From Massilia varians (GTDB lineage Bacteria; Pseudomonadota; Gammaproteobacteria; Burkholderiales; Burkholderiaceae_D), in the NCBI RefSeq assembly GCF_027923905.1, contig NZ_AP026966.1, positions 2,977,001 to 3,041,000 of the forward strand: 64,000 nt of DNA, written 5' to 3'. Shown here one piece after another: positions 16,446 through 25,861 of the stretch. The notes below the pieces were generated by a model that worked only from the letters and a program-made list of their open reading frames with translations, did no database searches and had not been told where the DNA came from. The position numbers and the translations under genes were made by a program. Every line of letters starts with the position of its first letter. Position 1 is the first letter of the stretch.

Positions 16446-17513
16446 ATGCTAGAGCGAAACGATCTGGACACTGCCCTGCAGGAGGACGTGGAAAGCCTGC
16501 GGGCTGCGTATCCACGCACCCCTGACCTCTATAGGGAGGTGTGCATCGTCATGTTTTTCCGATACGGCATTACACCGACGGCGAATAAGCTGTATCAGCT
16601 AGTCCGTAAAGGGAGCATGTCGGCTCCAACTGAAGCGCTGCGCGGTTTCTGGGGCGACCTACGCCGGTCAGGCAAAGTAGAGCTGGGGCAACCCAGTCTG
16701 CCTAACGACCTGGCGCAGGCTGCCGGCGACCTAGTGTCGAAGCTCTGGAGCTCGGCTCAGGCCTCGGCGAATCAGTCTTTCGACGAATTTCGGCAGACTA
16801 CGGCACACGAACGTGACTTGGCGCTTCGAGATAAACAGACTGTCCAGGATCAACTCGATAACGCCGATCGAGAACTGCAGGTGCTTTCTGCAAAACTGGA
16901 GGCTGCTTCGCGAGAAAACGCGATCTTGCGTGAAGAAGCGGCTGTTAGTGCTTCGGCAGCTGCCGAGATGAATGCAAAGCTAGCTGATGCTCGCCAAGCT
17001 GTTTCGGAAGCCGGGCGGCAGCTTCAGGCAATCCGTGCCGAACACGCTGCGGAAATTGAGCGAGTTACGGCACGGATTGCGCAAGCCGAGGAGCGCTACG
17101 CAGCGTTGGAACATCGCGCCCTGGTCGAAATTGATCGTGAACGCACGGCCGTGAATAAAATGGAGAAGGCCCTTGAGTCAGAGCGGAGCCTGTCTGCGGC
17201 ATCGTTGCAGCGACTCCAGTCCGAGCTGACGCAATCGCAGATCGAAGGGGCGAAGCGGGACAGAGACTTTTCCGCGCTCAAAGATAACCTGAAAGCAGCT
17301 ACCAATGAGAGGAATATTGCTAGAGACAAGGTCGAGCAATTGCAATCCATTACATCGGATTTGACCTCGCAAATCGCGGTCGAGCGAGCTCGCGCGGAGG
17401 TGCTTCGTGAGCAGCTAAATCGTCGCCCGTCTACGTCCAAACGTGTCTCCAAACCAAGTCGACAGGGGGAAATCAGCGCCGCGCGCAGGTCTAAAGCAAA
17501 GCCAGCTACATGA
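16446..17513 (+). CDS. KfrA-like DNA-binding coiled-coil protein (copy 1)
   Basis: 355 residues from the ATG at 16446, which has AGGAGA 5 nt before it; the TTG at 16425 is too far upstream. Residues about 15-110 are a KfrA_N-type DNA-binding domain (DLYREVCIVMFFRYGITPTA, NKLYQLVRKGSMSAPTEAL). The rest is a long Ala/Glu/Arg-rich coiled coil with a basic tail. KfrA proteins are plasmid-encoded transcription and segregation factors that repress their own genes and form multimers through the coiled coil. A paralogue lies 3 kb away on the other strand with matching operator DNA. The gene suggests this part of the window came from, or is, a plasmid backbone. Confidence 0.88.
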   Translation: MLERNDLDTALQEDVESLRAAYPRTPDLYREVCIVMFFRYGITPTANKLYQLVRKGSMSAPTEALRGFWGDLRRSGKVELGQPSLPNDLAQAAGDLVSKLWSSAQASANQSFDEFRQTTAHERDLALRDKQTVQDQLDNADRELQVLSAKLEAASRENAILREEAAVSASAAAEMNAKLADARQAVSEAGRQLQAIRAEHAAEIERVTARIAQAEERYAALEHRALVEIDRERTAVNKMEKALESERSLSAASLQRLQSELTQSQIEGAKRDRDFSALKDNLKAATNERNIARDKVEQLQSITSDLTSQIAVERARAEVLREQLNRRPSTSKRVSKPSRQGEISAARRSKAKPAT

Positions 17514-17621
17514 ATGCGTCGGATACAGGGAACGAAGACAAGAAGTTTTAAGCGCTTGGTCTATTTCTTCTCAGAGGAGTGTAGTGGTCTAATGTCCCCG
17601 GACACCTCGATAGGTGGATAA

Positions 17622-18820
<1,199 letters not shown>

Positions 18821-18831
18821 CCACTACAGAG

Positions 18832-20330
18832 GGCCCGCGGCACTGAGCCGCTGAAAACGTCCGTTTTCAGTTGTCGAAACGGTCATTCCATCGCAAGTCC
18901 GAGTTGCCATATGGTTAAGATCAGCAATTCATGTATCCGCTCTGCTTAACCCCAATGAAAGGAATGTGTATGACTGTTCCGCAAGACAACAACCATCGCG
19001 GTGCTCCCCCGTAACTTTCTGCATTGCTGGGAAAGGAGTCGACGACCCTCCCAGTCGATTTCGAAAACATCCTTATCGCCCGATCTGATGGTCGGGAAAG
19101 GAAGTTAATCACGACGTATAAACAGGAGGTAAAAGCGTCTAGAGACTGCTTTCACCGTACTTTGCGTCGTTAGTCCAGACAACTGTACTAAAGTACTCCG
19201 TCACCTATTTACAATTAATCATATGCGTATAAGGCAGAATTAAAGTGATTACTCGTGCGCAGGGCGCACCAAGTCAATTTTACAAAAAATCTCGAAACTA
19301 AAACTATCGCCACGAAGCGATAAAAGACTGGAGGCGACGAGCCAAGTTAAACTAAAAGTGAGTACTTGAGGCGGAATCAACCTTTTTCCCGCAAATATCC
19401 GCAAAATCGAAAGATCGTGCATAGAATTAGTTTGGAGCGCTGTTGGCCCTCAGCCGGTCGGGACATTCCAACTCGGCTCTCACATATAACGCCGCATAAT
19501 CTATATTATGTTAAATGGCGTCGTGCACGTCGAGCTGTGTGTCCTTGGTCAGAGTCGACCGACAGAATATACCCCCTGATACCGACAGAATCCTGTGAAT
19601 TCTTGCGTTTCCGGAAACGATCGCGAATTACTCACACTATTCTGTCACGCTTTTAGGGTCGCCTCGGGAATGATCAAACTGTTCTGTCGAGGTTCAGACC
19701 TTCGTTTTGGCCCGTGGCACCCGGATTTTCGACATCTTCACAAAATTCTGTCGTGCTCTGCTAAGGGCTTGGCATGCATGTCGGCGACAAACTCACATCA
19801 TTCTGTCGTCAACAACGTACTCACATTATTCTGTCGCTACCAAGACGGCCCGTCCAACTGTCGGGACGGTTTTCTACCCCCAACCGGGGTGCCTACGAGA
19901 CTTGGCGTAACGCAGTTCGTGGATTTTGTGCCAACAAAGCGGCCGCCGATGGTCCAATAGTCTAGTATTTTGCCGCACGAAACAGCGATAGTTGCTGAGA
20001 CCATTTATTGTTCGCACATCCAAGAGAATGACCACGCCGCTCTTAGAACTACGTAAAGGATGCGAGAGAAGACTCAGCCATTACTGCCAAAGCTGGGATG
20101 CGTAGATTTTTCTTCTGATAGTTCAGACGGCGCGGACGCTTTTTCAGGTGGGAAAACGAAAGAAATACTAAAGTGAGCGCATGGCCAAATGACCGCTTGA
20201 TTGAAGTCCAGGACTTGGGGCTTGCTTGCGGCCATGCTCGACCCTTCAGTCAGCTCGCATCAGGTGTGCCGACCAGGGGTCTATTCGAGTAGTTCCTAGC
20301 GAAATAATGTCCGGATTCCAAAAAAAACTG
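18832..20330. other. Non-coding region between the IS3 element and the second kfrA-like gene
   Basis: About 1.5 kb without a credible gene. Apart from the repeat array at 19560-19836 and an AT-rich stretch at about 19150-19500, nothing is recognised. The open frames here show no family likeness and no ribosome sites. The layout (AT-rich DNA beside iterons, flanked by kfrA genes) is what a replication origin region would look like. Confidence 0.5.
19560..19836. repeat. Array of seven iteron-like 16-bp repeats
   Basis: The consensus is TCACA-NN-ATTCTGTCG. Direct copies start at 19632, 19674, 19738, 19793 and 19821. Two inverted copies lie at 19560-19570 (partial, core only) and 19583-19598. 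Copies at 19738, 19793 and 19821 are the best; the one at 19674 has TCAAA. Spacing is irregular (42, 64, 55, 28 nt). The surrounding DNA is AT-rich with no open frame. Such arrays are typical of iteron plasmid replication origins and also of TnsB/TniA-type transposon ends. No initiator gene is in the window. Confidence 0.7.
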
Positions 20331-20361
20331 AACTCGACATTACAGAACATAATGTCGAGTT
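20331..20361. promoter_or_regulatory. 31-bp palindrome with GACATTA/TAATGTC arms
   Basis: AACTCGACATTA-N7-TAATGTCGAGTT, with perfect 12-bp arms. The GACATTA...TAATGTC core is shared with the operators of both kfrA-like genes, so it may be a third KfrA site. Read on the minus strand the hairpin is followed by CAGTTTTTTT, which would also serve as a Rho-independent terminator for the kfrA-like gene ending at 20515. It could be both. Confidence 0.65.
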
Positions 20362-20514
20362 GATTAAAGAAGCAAGAAATAGCACGACGAACTGCTATTT
20401 TTGACCAGTCGCGGTCAAAGGGTTCTCATGGCGAGCAGTGGACTTGGTTTGGTCGTATGAGCCGAAGCATCGTCCAGTGTAACACCAGGCCATGAGGCGC
20501 CGGATCGCTGATCC

Positions 20515-21579
20515 TTATATGTCGTTGCCCTTGCTTTCCTTACTCTGTCGCTTGCTTCTGGTTGAGGACTTTTGGCGCGTGCTAACTTCTCTTCGCGCCC
20601 TTTCGAGCTCATCACGCAACTGGTCGACCCGTGCACTGTCGCCGGCGGCTTGTCGTACCGCGGCGTCGAGATGCGTTCGCACGGCCTGCAATTCTACCCT
20701 CTCTCGATCCCGCTCGTAATTCAGGGCTTCGACAGAGTTCTGTAGCGCGCCGATCTGCTCTCTCAAGTGCCCAATCGTCGTCTGCGCCGCATTGTGTTCT
20801 GAGCGTAATCGGTCGAGGGCCGCAGTGTGCTCTGCCCGTTCTATGTCGAGTCTTTTCTGTAGCTTTGCCGCCGCCGTACGTTCCCTGTCGATTTCGACGA
20901 GCGCCCGCTTTTCCATATCTGCGAATCGTTCCTCGGCCAGACGAGTGCGGTCAGTCAGTCTCTCCCGCTCAGTGGCGTGCTCGGCACTCAATTGGTCCAT
21001 TCGCGCCCCCAGGGTACGAATCTGACCATGCGCCTCCCCCAATCTCGCTTCCAGACTTTCCCTGGTGGCCGCCGCAGCCGCCAGTTCCTCACGCAGGTGG
21101 GCAGCGTCTTCTTTGCTTGCGCTCAGGTTCGTTCGTACCTGTTCTAGAGAATTTAGTGCATCCGCTTTGGCCGCCTGCGCGCGCGCAACCTCGGCTTTTG
21201 CGCTGTCCACTGCAGCAGCCGCATCTACTTGGAGCGCTGCCAGTGACTCGCGGGATTTCGACTGAGCTGATCTCCACAGGGCGGCGACCAAGTCGCCAGC
21301 CGCAGTTCGTAACTCGTCTGGAAGGTCCGAATGCTCGATCGTGACACGTGAGCGTTCGCGCAGCGTCTTCCAGAAGTGATTCAGCGCTTCGGTCGGTGCC
21401 GACATGCTGCCCTTGCGCACTAGCTGATACAACTTGTTCGCTGTTGGCGTAATGCCATGCCGGAAAAATAGTAATACGCAGACCTCGCGGTACAGGTCCT
21501 GGGTGCGCGGAAACCGCTCGCGCAGCTCCGCCACGCTGGCAGCGATAGCGTTTTCGATCGAAAGCTCTTCGGTCTTCAT
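20515..21579 (-). CDS. KfrA-like DNA-binding coiled-coil protein (copy 2)
   Basis: 354 residues. The N-terminal domain is nearly the same as copy 1 (DLYREVCVLLFFRHGITPTA, KLYQLVRKGSMSAPTEAL), followed by an Ala/Arg/Glu-rich coiled coil and a very basic tail (KSSTRSKRQSKES). The segment RALVEIDRERTA is shared with copy 1. The two genes converge, with copy 1 on the plus strand at 16446. The promoter regions of both genes share a dyad and the following 17 nt, so an inverted duplication or acquisition of two related plasmid loci is likely. Expected role: sequence-specific repressor and structural DNA-binding protein of a plasmid maintenance region. Confidence 0.88.
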   Translation of the reverse strand: MKTEELSIENAIAASVAELRERFPRTQDLYREVCVLLFFRHGITPTANKLYQLVRKGSMSAPTEALNHFWKTLRERSRVTIEHSDLPDELRTAAGDLVAALWRSAQSKSRESLAALQVDAAAAVDSAKAEVARAQAAKADALNSLEQVRTNLSASKEDAAHLREELAAAAATRESLEARLGEAHGQIRTLGARMDQLSAEHATERERLTDRTRLAEERFADMEKRALVEIDRERTAAAKLQKRLDIERAEHTAALDRLRSEHNAAQTTIGHLREQIGALQNSVEALNYERDRERVELQAVRTHLDAAVRQAAGDSARVDQLRDELERARREVSTRQKSSTRSKRQSKESKGNDI

Positions 21580-21605
21580 TGAAAGAACCCTAGTCAGAAG
21601 ATTTT

Positions 21606-21675
21606 GTAATATTACATATTACGTCGTAAAACCGACGCCCTACTCTGAAAATATGACATTACTTCTATAATGTCA
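21606..21675. promoter_or_regulatory. Operator region of the second kfrA-like gene
   Basis: Dyad TGACATTAC-TTCT-ATAATGTCA (21654-21675; one mismatch in the arms) and dyad GTAATAT-TAC-ATATTAC (21606-21622; perfect 7-bp arms). Read on the minus strand, the first dyad is followed by ATATTTTCAGAGTAGGG, one base different from the same block upstream of copy 1. Probably bound by the KfrA-like proteins. Confidence 0.7.
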
Positions 21676-21963
21676 AATAAGCTTTCGTGTGACGCGGTAT
21701 TCCTGCTTGTTCATGCTATTTGAGCTGTCGATGCTGTGGAACGATTTCAGGCTTGCTTTGATCGAGACTGGGCCATGAAGTAGCTTAGGCTGGCACCGAA
21801 CTGTAGCCCTCGATGTGACCAGGTTGGATAATGCCTTTCTTGGGCTGAGGTGCGCCAGCCCACCGCGATAAGCAACCTCGACATGATCCAATGAGAGTCG
21901 GAAAGCTAAACTTCATACTTCTTTAACGGATGGGGGGTAGGCTTTGCAGCAGCGAAATTGCGC

Positions 21964-22149
21964 CTACCTACTCTTGCCACCCCTGCCAGGCTTTCTTCTG
22001 CCGCGCGTATTGGTTTCTTTCGCTCGGCTTTTGCGACTGCGGCGTCGCTGGATCTCGCCGTAAGCAATGAACCCGGCGGCGAGGATGCCGAAGATGACCC
22101 CGACCATTACCGTCAAACCGACCATCTCGTCTGTGACACCGAAATTCAT
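21964..22149 (-). CDS. Small membrane protein coupled to the copA pseudogene
   Basis: 61 residues with one membrane helix (MVGLTVMVGVIFGILAAGFI) followed by a strongly basic, Arg/Lys/Gly-rich tail. Its ATG overlaps the original copA stop (ACATGA), and GAGGGG lies 9 nt upstream, so it was the next gene of the copper ATPase operon. A similar small single-helix protein with a basic tail lies before czcD at 48899. Function unknown; it may have supported the ATPase, which is now broken. Confidence 0.55.
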   Translation of the reverse strand: MNFGVTDEMVGLTVMVGVIFGILAAGFIAYGEIQRRRSRKSRAKETNTRGRRKPGRGGKSR

Positions 22150-23315
22150 GTGCGGCTTCCCCTCAAGCGTAGCGCATTACCGCTCACCGAAACCGAATTC
22201 AGGCTCATGGCCAGCGGCGATCATTTGCGACAGGCGTTGTCCAGTAAAGGGATAAAGTAGACCTGCGGCGAGCAGAATTCCCATGGCGTTGTAAACAGTG
22301 TCAAAGCCGAGATTCTGCCTCATATTGCGCACAGTCTCCAGTGAAAGAAGTCGCGATCGCGCAATCGCACGCAGGTCGCCTTTGATGAGCGCAACGTGAG
22401 CTGATTTAATCGCGATGTCAGTATCGGTTCCATCGCAATCCCGGGATCCGCCTTTGCCAGCGCTGGCGCATCGTTGATGCCATCGCCGGCCATCGCGACG
22501 ACCTTACCCGGCTGCTGCAGCTGTTTGACCAGAGTAAGGTTGTCCAGCGGTTCGACCTCGCCGTAGACGTCCGAAATGCCGAGCTTTGCAGCGACTGCCT
22601 TTGCTGTGGTCACACCATCACCGGTCGCCATCACCACCGTCATGCCAACGTCGCGCAGGGTCGCCATGGCTTCCGGCATCGTCTCCTTGGCCGGGTCCGA
22701 CACTGCGATCAGGCCCACGAGCTTTCCTTGTAGTGCAGATACATCACCCTTGCGCTGACATGCCGAAGCTCTTCCGAGACCTTTTTAAAGCGGCGTCCAG
22801 TCAACCCTCCCGATATCCATGAGCGCGGTGTTACCCAATGCTACCCCTGTACAGTGTCACGCTCAACAATGCCGCTGGACGATTCGAAGGTCGCAGGTTT
22901 GTGCAGCGGCAGATTCCGCCCACGTGCCTCAGCGACGATCGCATGTGGCACCGGATGCTCGCTCCCCGCGTGTTCGATGTCGCTCCTGTTCCCTAGCAGG
23001 GCGTCGCGGAGGCTCGTACCGGGAGCGGCTTCGGTCCTTGCTCCGGCAGGAGCACAATCCGGATGGGGAAGCACCGTAATACTACGCATTCATGCCATCC
23101 TTGCCCAAGCCTGGGCTCCGGTAGCGACAAAACAGGCATCCGCCAGCGGGGCCGCGCGTTCGCACCGATACGCCGTCCAGGACGCTGGCAGGGGTGACGT
23201 CGTCTGCCCTCCCCTGTGCAGTCCCAATGTTCCTCACAGACCATAGCGCACCGGGGTCAGCGCGCGAATCCGCCTCCTGTAGCGTGCGGCTGTCCTTAGG
23301 TTTAAGGGCAAACAT
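22146..23315 (-). pseudogene. copA: Copper-translocating P-type ATPase CopA, decayed
   Basis: Pieces of one P1B-type ATPase are spread over three frames. From 5' to 3': a ribosome site and ATG at 23315; EHPVPHAIVAEARGRNLPL (about 23000-22930); ALQGKLVGLIAVSDPAKE (about 22740); MATGDGVTTAKAVAAKL and VAMAGDGINDAPALAKAD, the hinge and phosphatase motifs. After one lost base near 22435 it continues as DIAIKSAHVALIKGDL and ends, in yet another frame, SPLAMSLNSVSVSGNALRL with TGA at 22146. The phosphorylation motif DKTGT and most of the membrane part are not recoverable. A functional CopA takes about 750-800 residues; here only about 390 codons remain. The upstream CueR-type operator is still recognisable. 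Confidence 0.85.
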
Positions 23316-23343
23316 GAAAGCCTCCAGTATGTAGACAAGTCCA

Positions 23344-23375
23344 CTGTAAACCTTCCAACTATGGAAAGGTCTAGC
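23344..23375 (-). promoter_or_regulatory. CueR-type operator/promoter in front of the copA remnant
   Basis: The dyad ACCTTCC-N7-GAAAGGT (23350-23370) differs by one base from the CueR consensus ACCTTCC-N7-GGAAGGT. On the minus strand it sits between a -35-like TAGACC and a -10-like TACAGT separated by 19 nt, the long spacer typical of MerR-family activators. It points at the copA pseudogene. No cueR gene is in the window. Confidence 0.7.
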
Positions 23376-23517
23376 GAATTGTTTCATGGAGTTGCGATTC
23401 GCTACTTCAGCCCGATTTGCTCTGAAGTATCAGGTGAGGAGACGGTCTCGGCGCGGTCTGGGTGGAAGCACGGAGGCCGCTCCAAGCCAAAATTGTCGTG
23501 ATATACTCCCCGCAACA

Positions 23518-23946
23518 ATGAACCGTGCTCTGAAGACATTTTTGGTTTGGCTACTGCTGGCCGTGCTTCCGCTCCATGCGGTTGCCGCTGGCCGTTTATC
23601 GTGCGGACCGGTTCACCAGCAGTCCAGCCAGGAATCGATTGATCCGGTTTCGCAGTCCCACGAGCACATGGCCGATGCACATGCCCAGCACGGCGGGGAG
23701 CATGCAAGCCAGGTGGACGACTCCATGGCCGATGCCGAACCGGCGGACTCCAAGGCCGAGAAAAAGTCATACGCCACCTGCAGCGCCTGTTCCGCGTTCT
23801 GCCTGGGCGCCGTCGCGCCACCCTCCACTCATCTCGCAGTCCCGGCTGTCGATGGCTCAGACGCAGTCGTCGTCGCGCCTGCGGCCTTCGCCGTAGGCTT
23901 CATCCAGGACGGCCCCCAGCGCCCTCCCCGGCATCAGTCCACTTAA
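23518..23946 (+). CDS. Small secreted His/Cys-containing protein of a copper locus (DUF2946-like)
   Basis: 142 residues from the ATG at 23518, which begins a clear signal peptide (MNRALKTFLVWLLLAVLPLHAVAA). The mature part has many His residues (SHEHMADAHAQHGGEHASQ) and a Cys pair motif (CSACSAFC), then a second hydrophobic stretch. Such proteins (DUF2946 or CopL-like) often stand first in copper resistance operons and are thought to bind or sense copper in the periplasm. The upstream in-frame extension to 23386 would spoil the signal peptide. The gene heads the run of copper genes that follows. The exact family is uncertain. Confidence 0.65.
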   Translation: MNRALKTFLVWLLLAVLPLHAVAAGRLSCGPVHQQSSQESIDPVSQSHEHMADAHAQHGGEHASQVDDSMADAEPADSKAEKKSYATCSACSAFCLGAVAPPSTHLAVPAVDGSDAVVVAPAAFAVGFIQDGPQRPPRHQST

Positions 23947-24049
23947 TCGTAGCGAGAGCTGACCCGGCTGCCTTTCAGCGCCGCGGTCATGGCTATTAAG
24001 CACTCGCGTGTGCATGTGCACGCCCTGTTACCGATTTTGAGGATTGACC

Positions 24050-24412
24050 ATGACCTCCAAGCTTTGGGCCGCCGCCATCGGCGCCCTGCTGACCCTGCCG
24101 ATTTGTGCGCAGGCCCAGCAATCCCGTCCGCTCGCGGACCCCGCAGACCCCACTGTGGCAGTGCCACCGACCGTGTACGAATCGGTCATGACCGTTCATT
24201 CGCGCGCGCCGCAGGACAGCCAGACGACGCCTGATAAATCCTGGCGAGCCGCAAACGATGCCGTTGCCGGCCTGCCGGGCCACGCGGGACATAGTGACAC
24301 TGGCGGTGAACAGAACAAGCACGGCAACAACGCGGCGCCGGCTCCGTCCGCACCCGCGTCGCCAGTGAAGCCGGTCAGTCCAGCGCCTGTGGATCACAGC
24401 AAACATCATTAA
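24050..24412 (+). CDS. Small periplasmic protein of the copper cluster, unknown role
   Basis: 120 residues from the ATG at 24050, with AGGA upstream at a normal distance; a TTG two codons earlier is less likely. A signal peptide (MTSKLWAAAIGALLTLPICAQA) is followed by a low-complexity mature part rich in Pro, Ala and His, ending DHSKHH. No known domain is seen. It ends 12 nt before the TolC-family gene and is probably co-transcribed with it. The His-rich tail suggests metal binding, but this is inference. Confidence 0.65.
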   Translation: MTSKLWAAAIGALLTLPICAQAQQSRPLADPADPTVAVPPTVYESVMTVHSRAPQDSQTTPDKSWRAANDAVAGLPGHAGHSDTGGEQNKHGNNAAPAPSAPASPVKPVSPAPVDHSKHH

Positions 24413-24424
24413 GCCGAACACCTA

Positions 24425-25843
24425 ATGACAACAAAGCTTCCTATTCCTACACTGCGTGCCGTCGCGGCAGGCGCCATGGTCCTTGCGTTAAGTGGATGCG
24501 CGACGTTCTCCAAGGACGGCGGCCTGGACGTTGTCTCATCCTTGACCGCCGAGCGCACCGGCCAGGACGTTCGCCTGCCCAAGACGAATGCCGATAGCGC
24601 AGCCACCCAGGACGAGATGAACCAGCTGCTGAAACAGCCTCTCTCCGCCGACAGCGCCGTCCGTGTCGCCCTGATCAACAACCGCGGCTTGCGGGCGTCA
24701 CTCGCCGAACTGGGTGTCGCCGAAGCCGACCTGGTGCAAGCGGGCCGCATGGCCAACCCCGGCTTCGGCTTCAGCCGCTTGTCTGGTGGCGGCGAAACGG
24801 AGATAGAACGTAGCGTCATGTTCGATCTCGTCGGTCTCGTAACCATCCCGATCCGTCGCGATATCGAGTCGCGCCGCTTTGAGAGCGCCAAGCTGGTCGC
24901 GGCAACCGAAGCGGTCCGGCTCGCGGCAGACACGCGCAAGGCCTACTTCAATGCTGTCGCGGCTGTGCAGTCGGCGCGCTATGCGGAGCAGGTGCGTGAA
25001 GCGGCTGGCGCGAGCGCCGAGCTGGCACAGCGCATGGCCAAAGTCGGGAACCTCAGCGCCCTCGACCAGGCGCGCGAACAGGCATTCTCGAGCGAAGCCT
25101 CGACCCAGCTGGCACGTGCACGGCACAGTGCGACGGCTGCGCGCGAGCAGCTTGCCCGGCAGATGGGTGTGTGGGGAGAGAACACGGCATTCCAGCTTCC
25201 GGACAAGCTGCCCGAGCTGCCGGCGGTTCCGCGGGAGGCAGGCAATATCGAGTCGCTCGCGATGCAGCAGCGCCTCGATGTACGCCTGGCAAAGCTCGGC
25301 ACCGAGTCGACTGCGCGCGCACTGGGCCTGACGAAGGCGACTGGCGTCATCAACGTCCTCGACGCGGGATACGTCGACTCGAGCAAATCCGGCGCACACC
25401 GCGAAAATGGATACGAGATCGAACTCGCCCTACCGATCTTCGATTGGGGAGGCGCACGTGTGGCGAAGGCCGAGGCGCTCTACATGCAATCGGTCCACCG
25501 CACCGCGGACACCGCCATTAATGCCCGGTCACAGTTCCGCGAAGCGTATTCTGCTTATCGGACAAGCTATGACGTCGCCCGGCAGCATCGGGACGAGCTG
25601 GTACCGCTACGGAAGAAAATCTCCGAGGAGAGCCTGCTCCGCTACAACGGCATGCTCATGAGCGTATTCGAACTGCTGGCCGACGCACGCGCCCAGATTG
25701 GGGGCGTGAATGCGGCCATCGACGCCCAGCGAGAGTTCTGGATCGCCGAAACGGATCTGCAGGCCGCGATCAGCGGCAGCGGCGGTTCGTCGATCGCCAT
25801 GGCCTCAACCGCCGCGCCTGCCGAAGCCGCCGCGGAACACTAA
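24425..25843 (+). CDS. TolC-family outer-membrane lipoprotein (copper cluster)
   Basis: 472 residues. Lipoprotein signal with lipobox LALSGC (Cys25), then two outer-membrane-efflux repeats of long helices (for example ALINNRGLRASLAELGVAEA and RVAKAEALYMQSVHRTADTA), the TolC/CusC fold. It should form an outer-membrane channel for metal export. It is unusual in lying directly upstream of a multicopper oxidase rather than with an adaptor and RND pump. This arrangement (TolC, copper oxidase, DUF411, CusF-like) recurs in beta-proteobacterial copper loci as far as I recall. It is probably in one operon with the genes on either side, with gaps of 12 and 18 nt. Confidence 0.87.
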   Translation: MTTKLPIPTLRAVAAGAMVLALSGCATFSKDGGLDVVSSLTAERTGQDVRLPKTNADSAATQDEMNQLLKQPLSADSAVRVALINNRGLRASLAELGVAEADLVQAGRMANPGFGFSRLSGGGETEIERSVMFDLVGLVTIPIRRDIESRRFESAKLVAATEAVRLAADTRKAYFNAVAAVQSARYAEQVREAAGASAELAQRMAKVGNLSALDQAREQAFSSEASTQLARARHSATAAREQLARQMGVWGENTAFQLPDKLPELPAVPREAGNIESLAMQQRLDVRLAKLGTESTARALGLTKATGVINVLDAGYVDSSKSGAHRENGYEIELALPIFDWGGARVAKAEALYMQSVHRTADTAINARSQFREAYSAYRTSYDVARQHRDELVPLRKKISEESLLRYNGMLMSVFELLADARAQIGGVNAAIDAQREFWIAETDLQAAISGSGGSSIAMASTAAPAEAAAEH

Positions 25844-25861
25844 ACAAGGAATGAATCAACA

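Noticed and set aside
19560..19836. CRISPR array
   Set aside because: Repeats are only 16 bp, irregularly spaced, in both orientations, and no cas gene is present.
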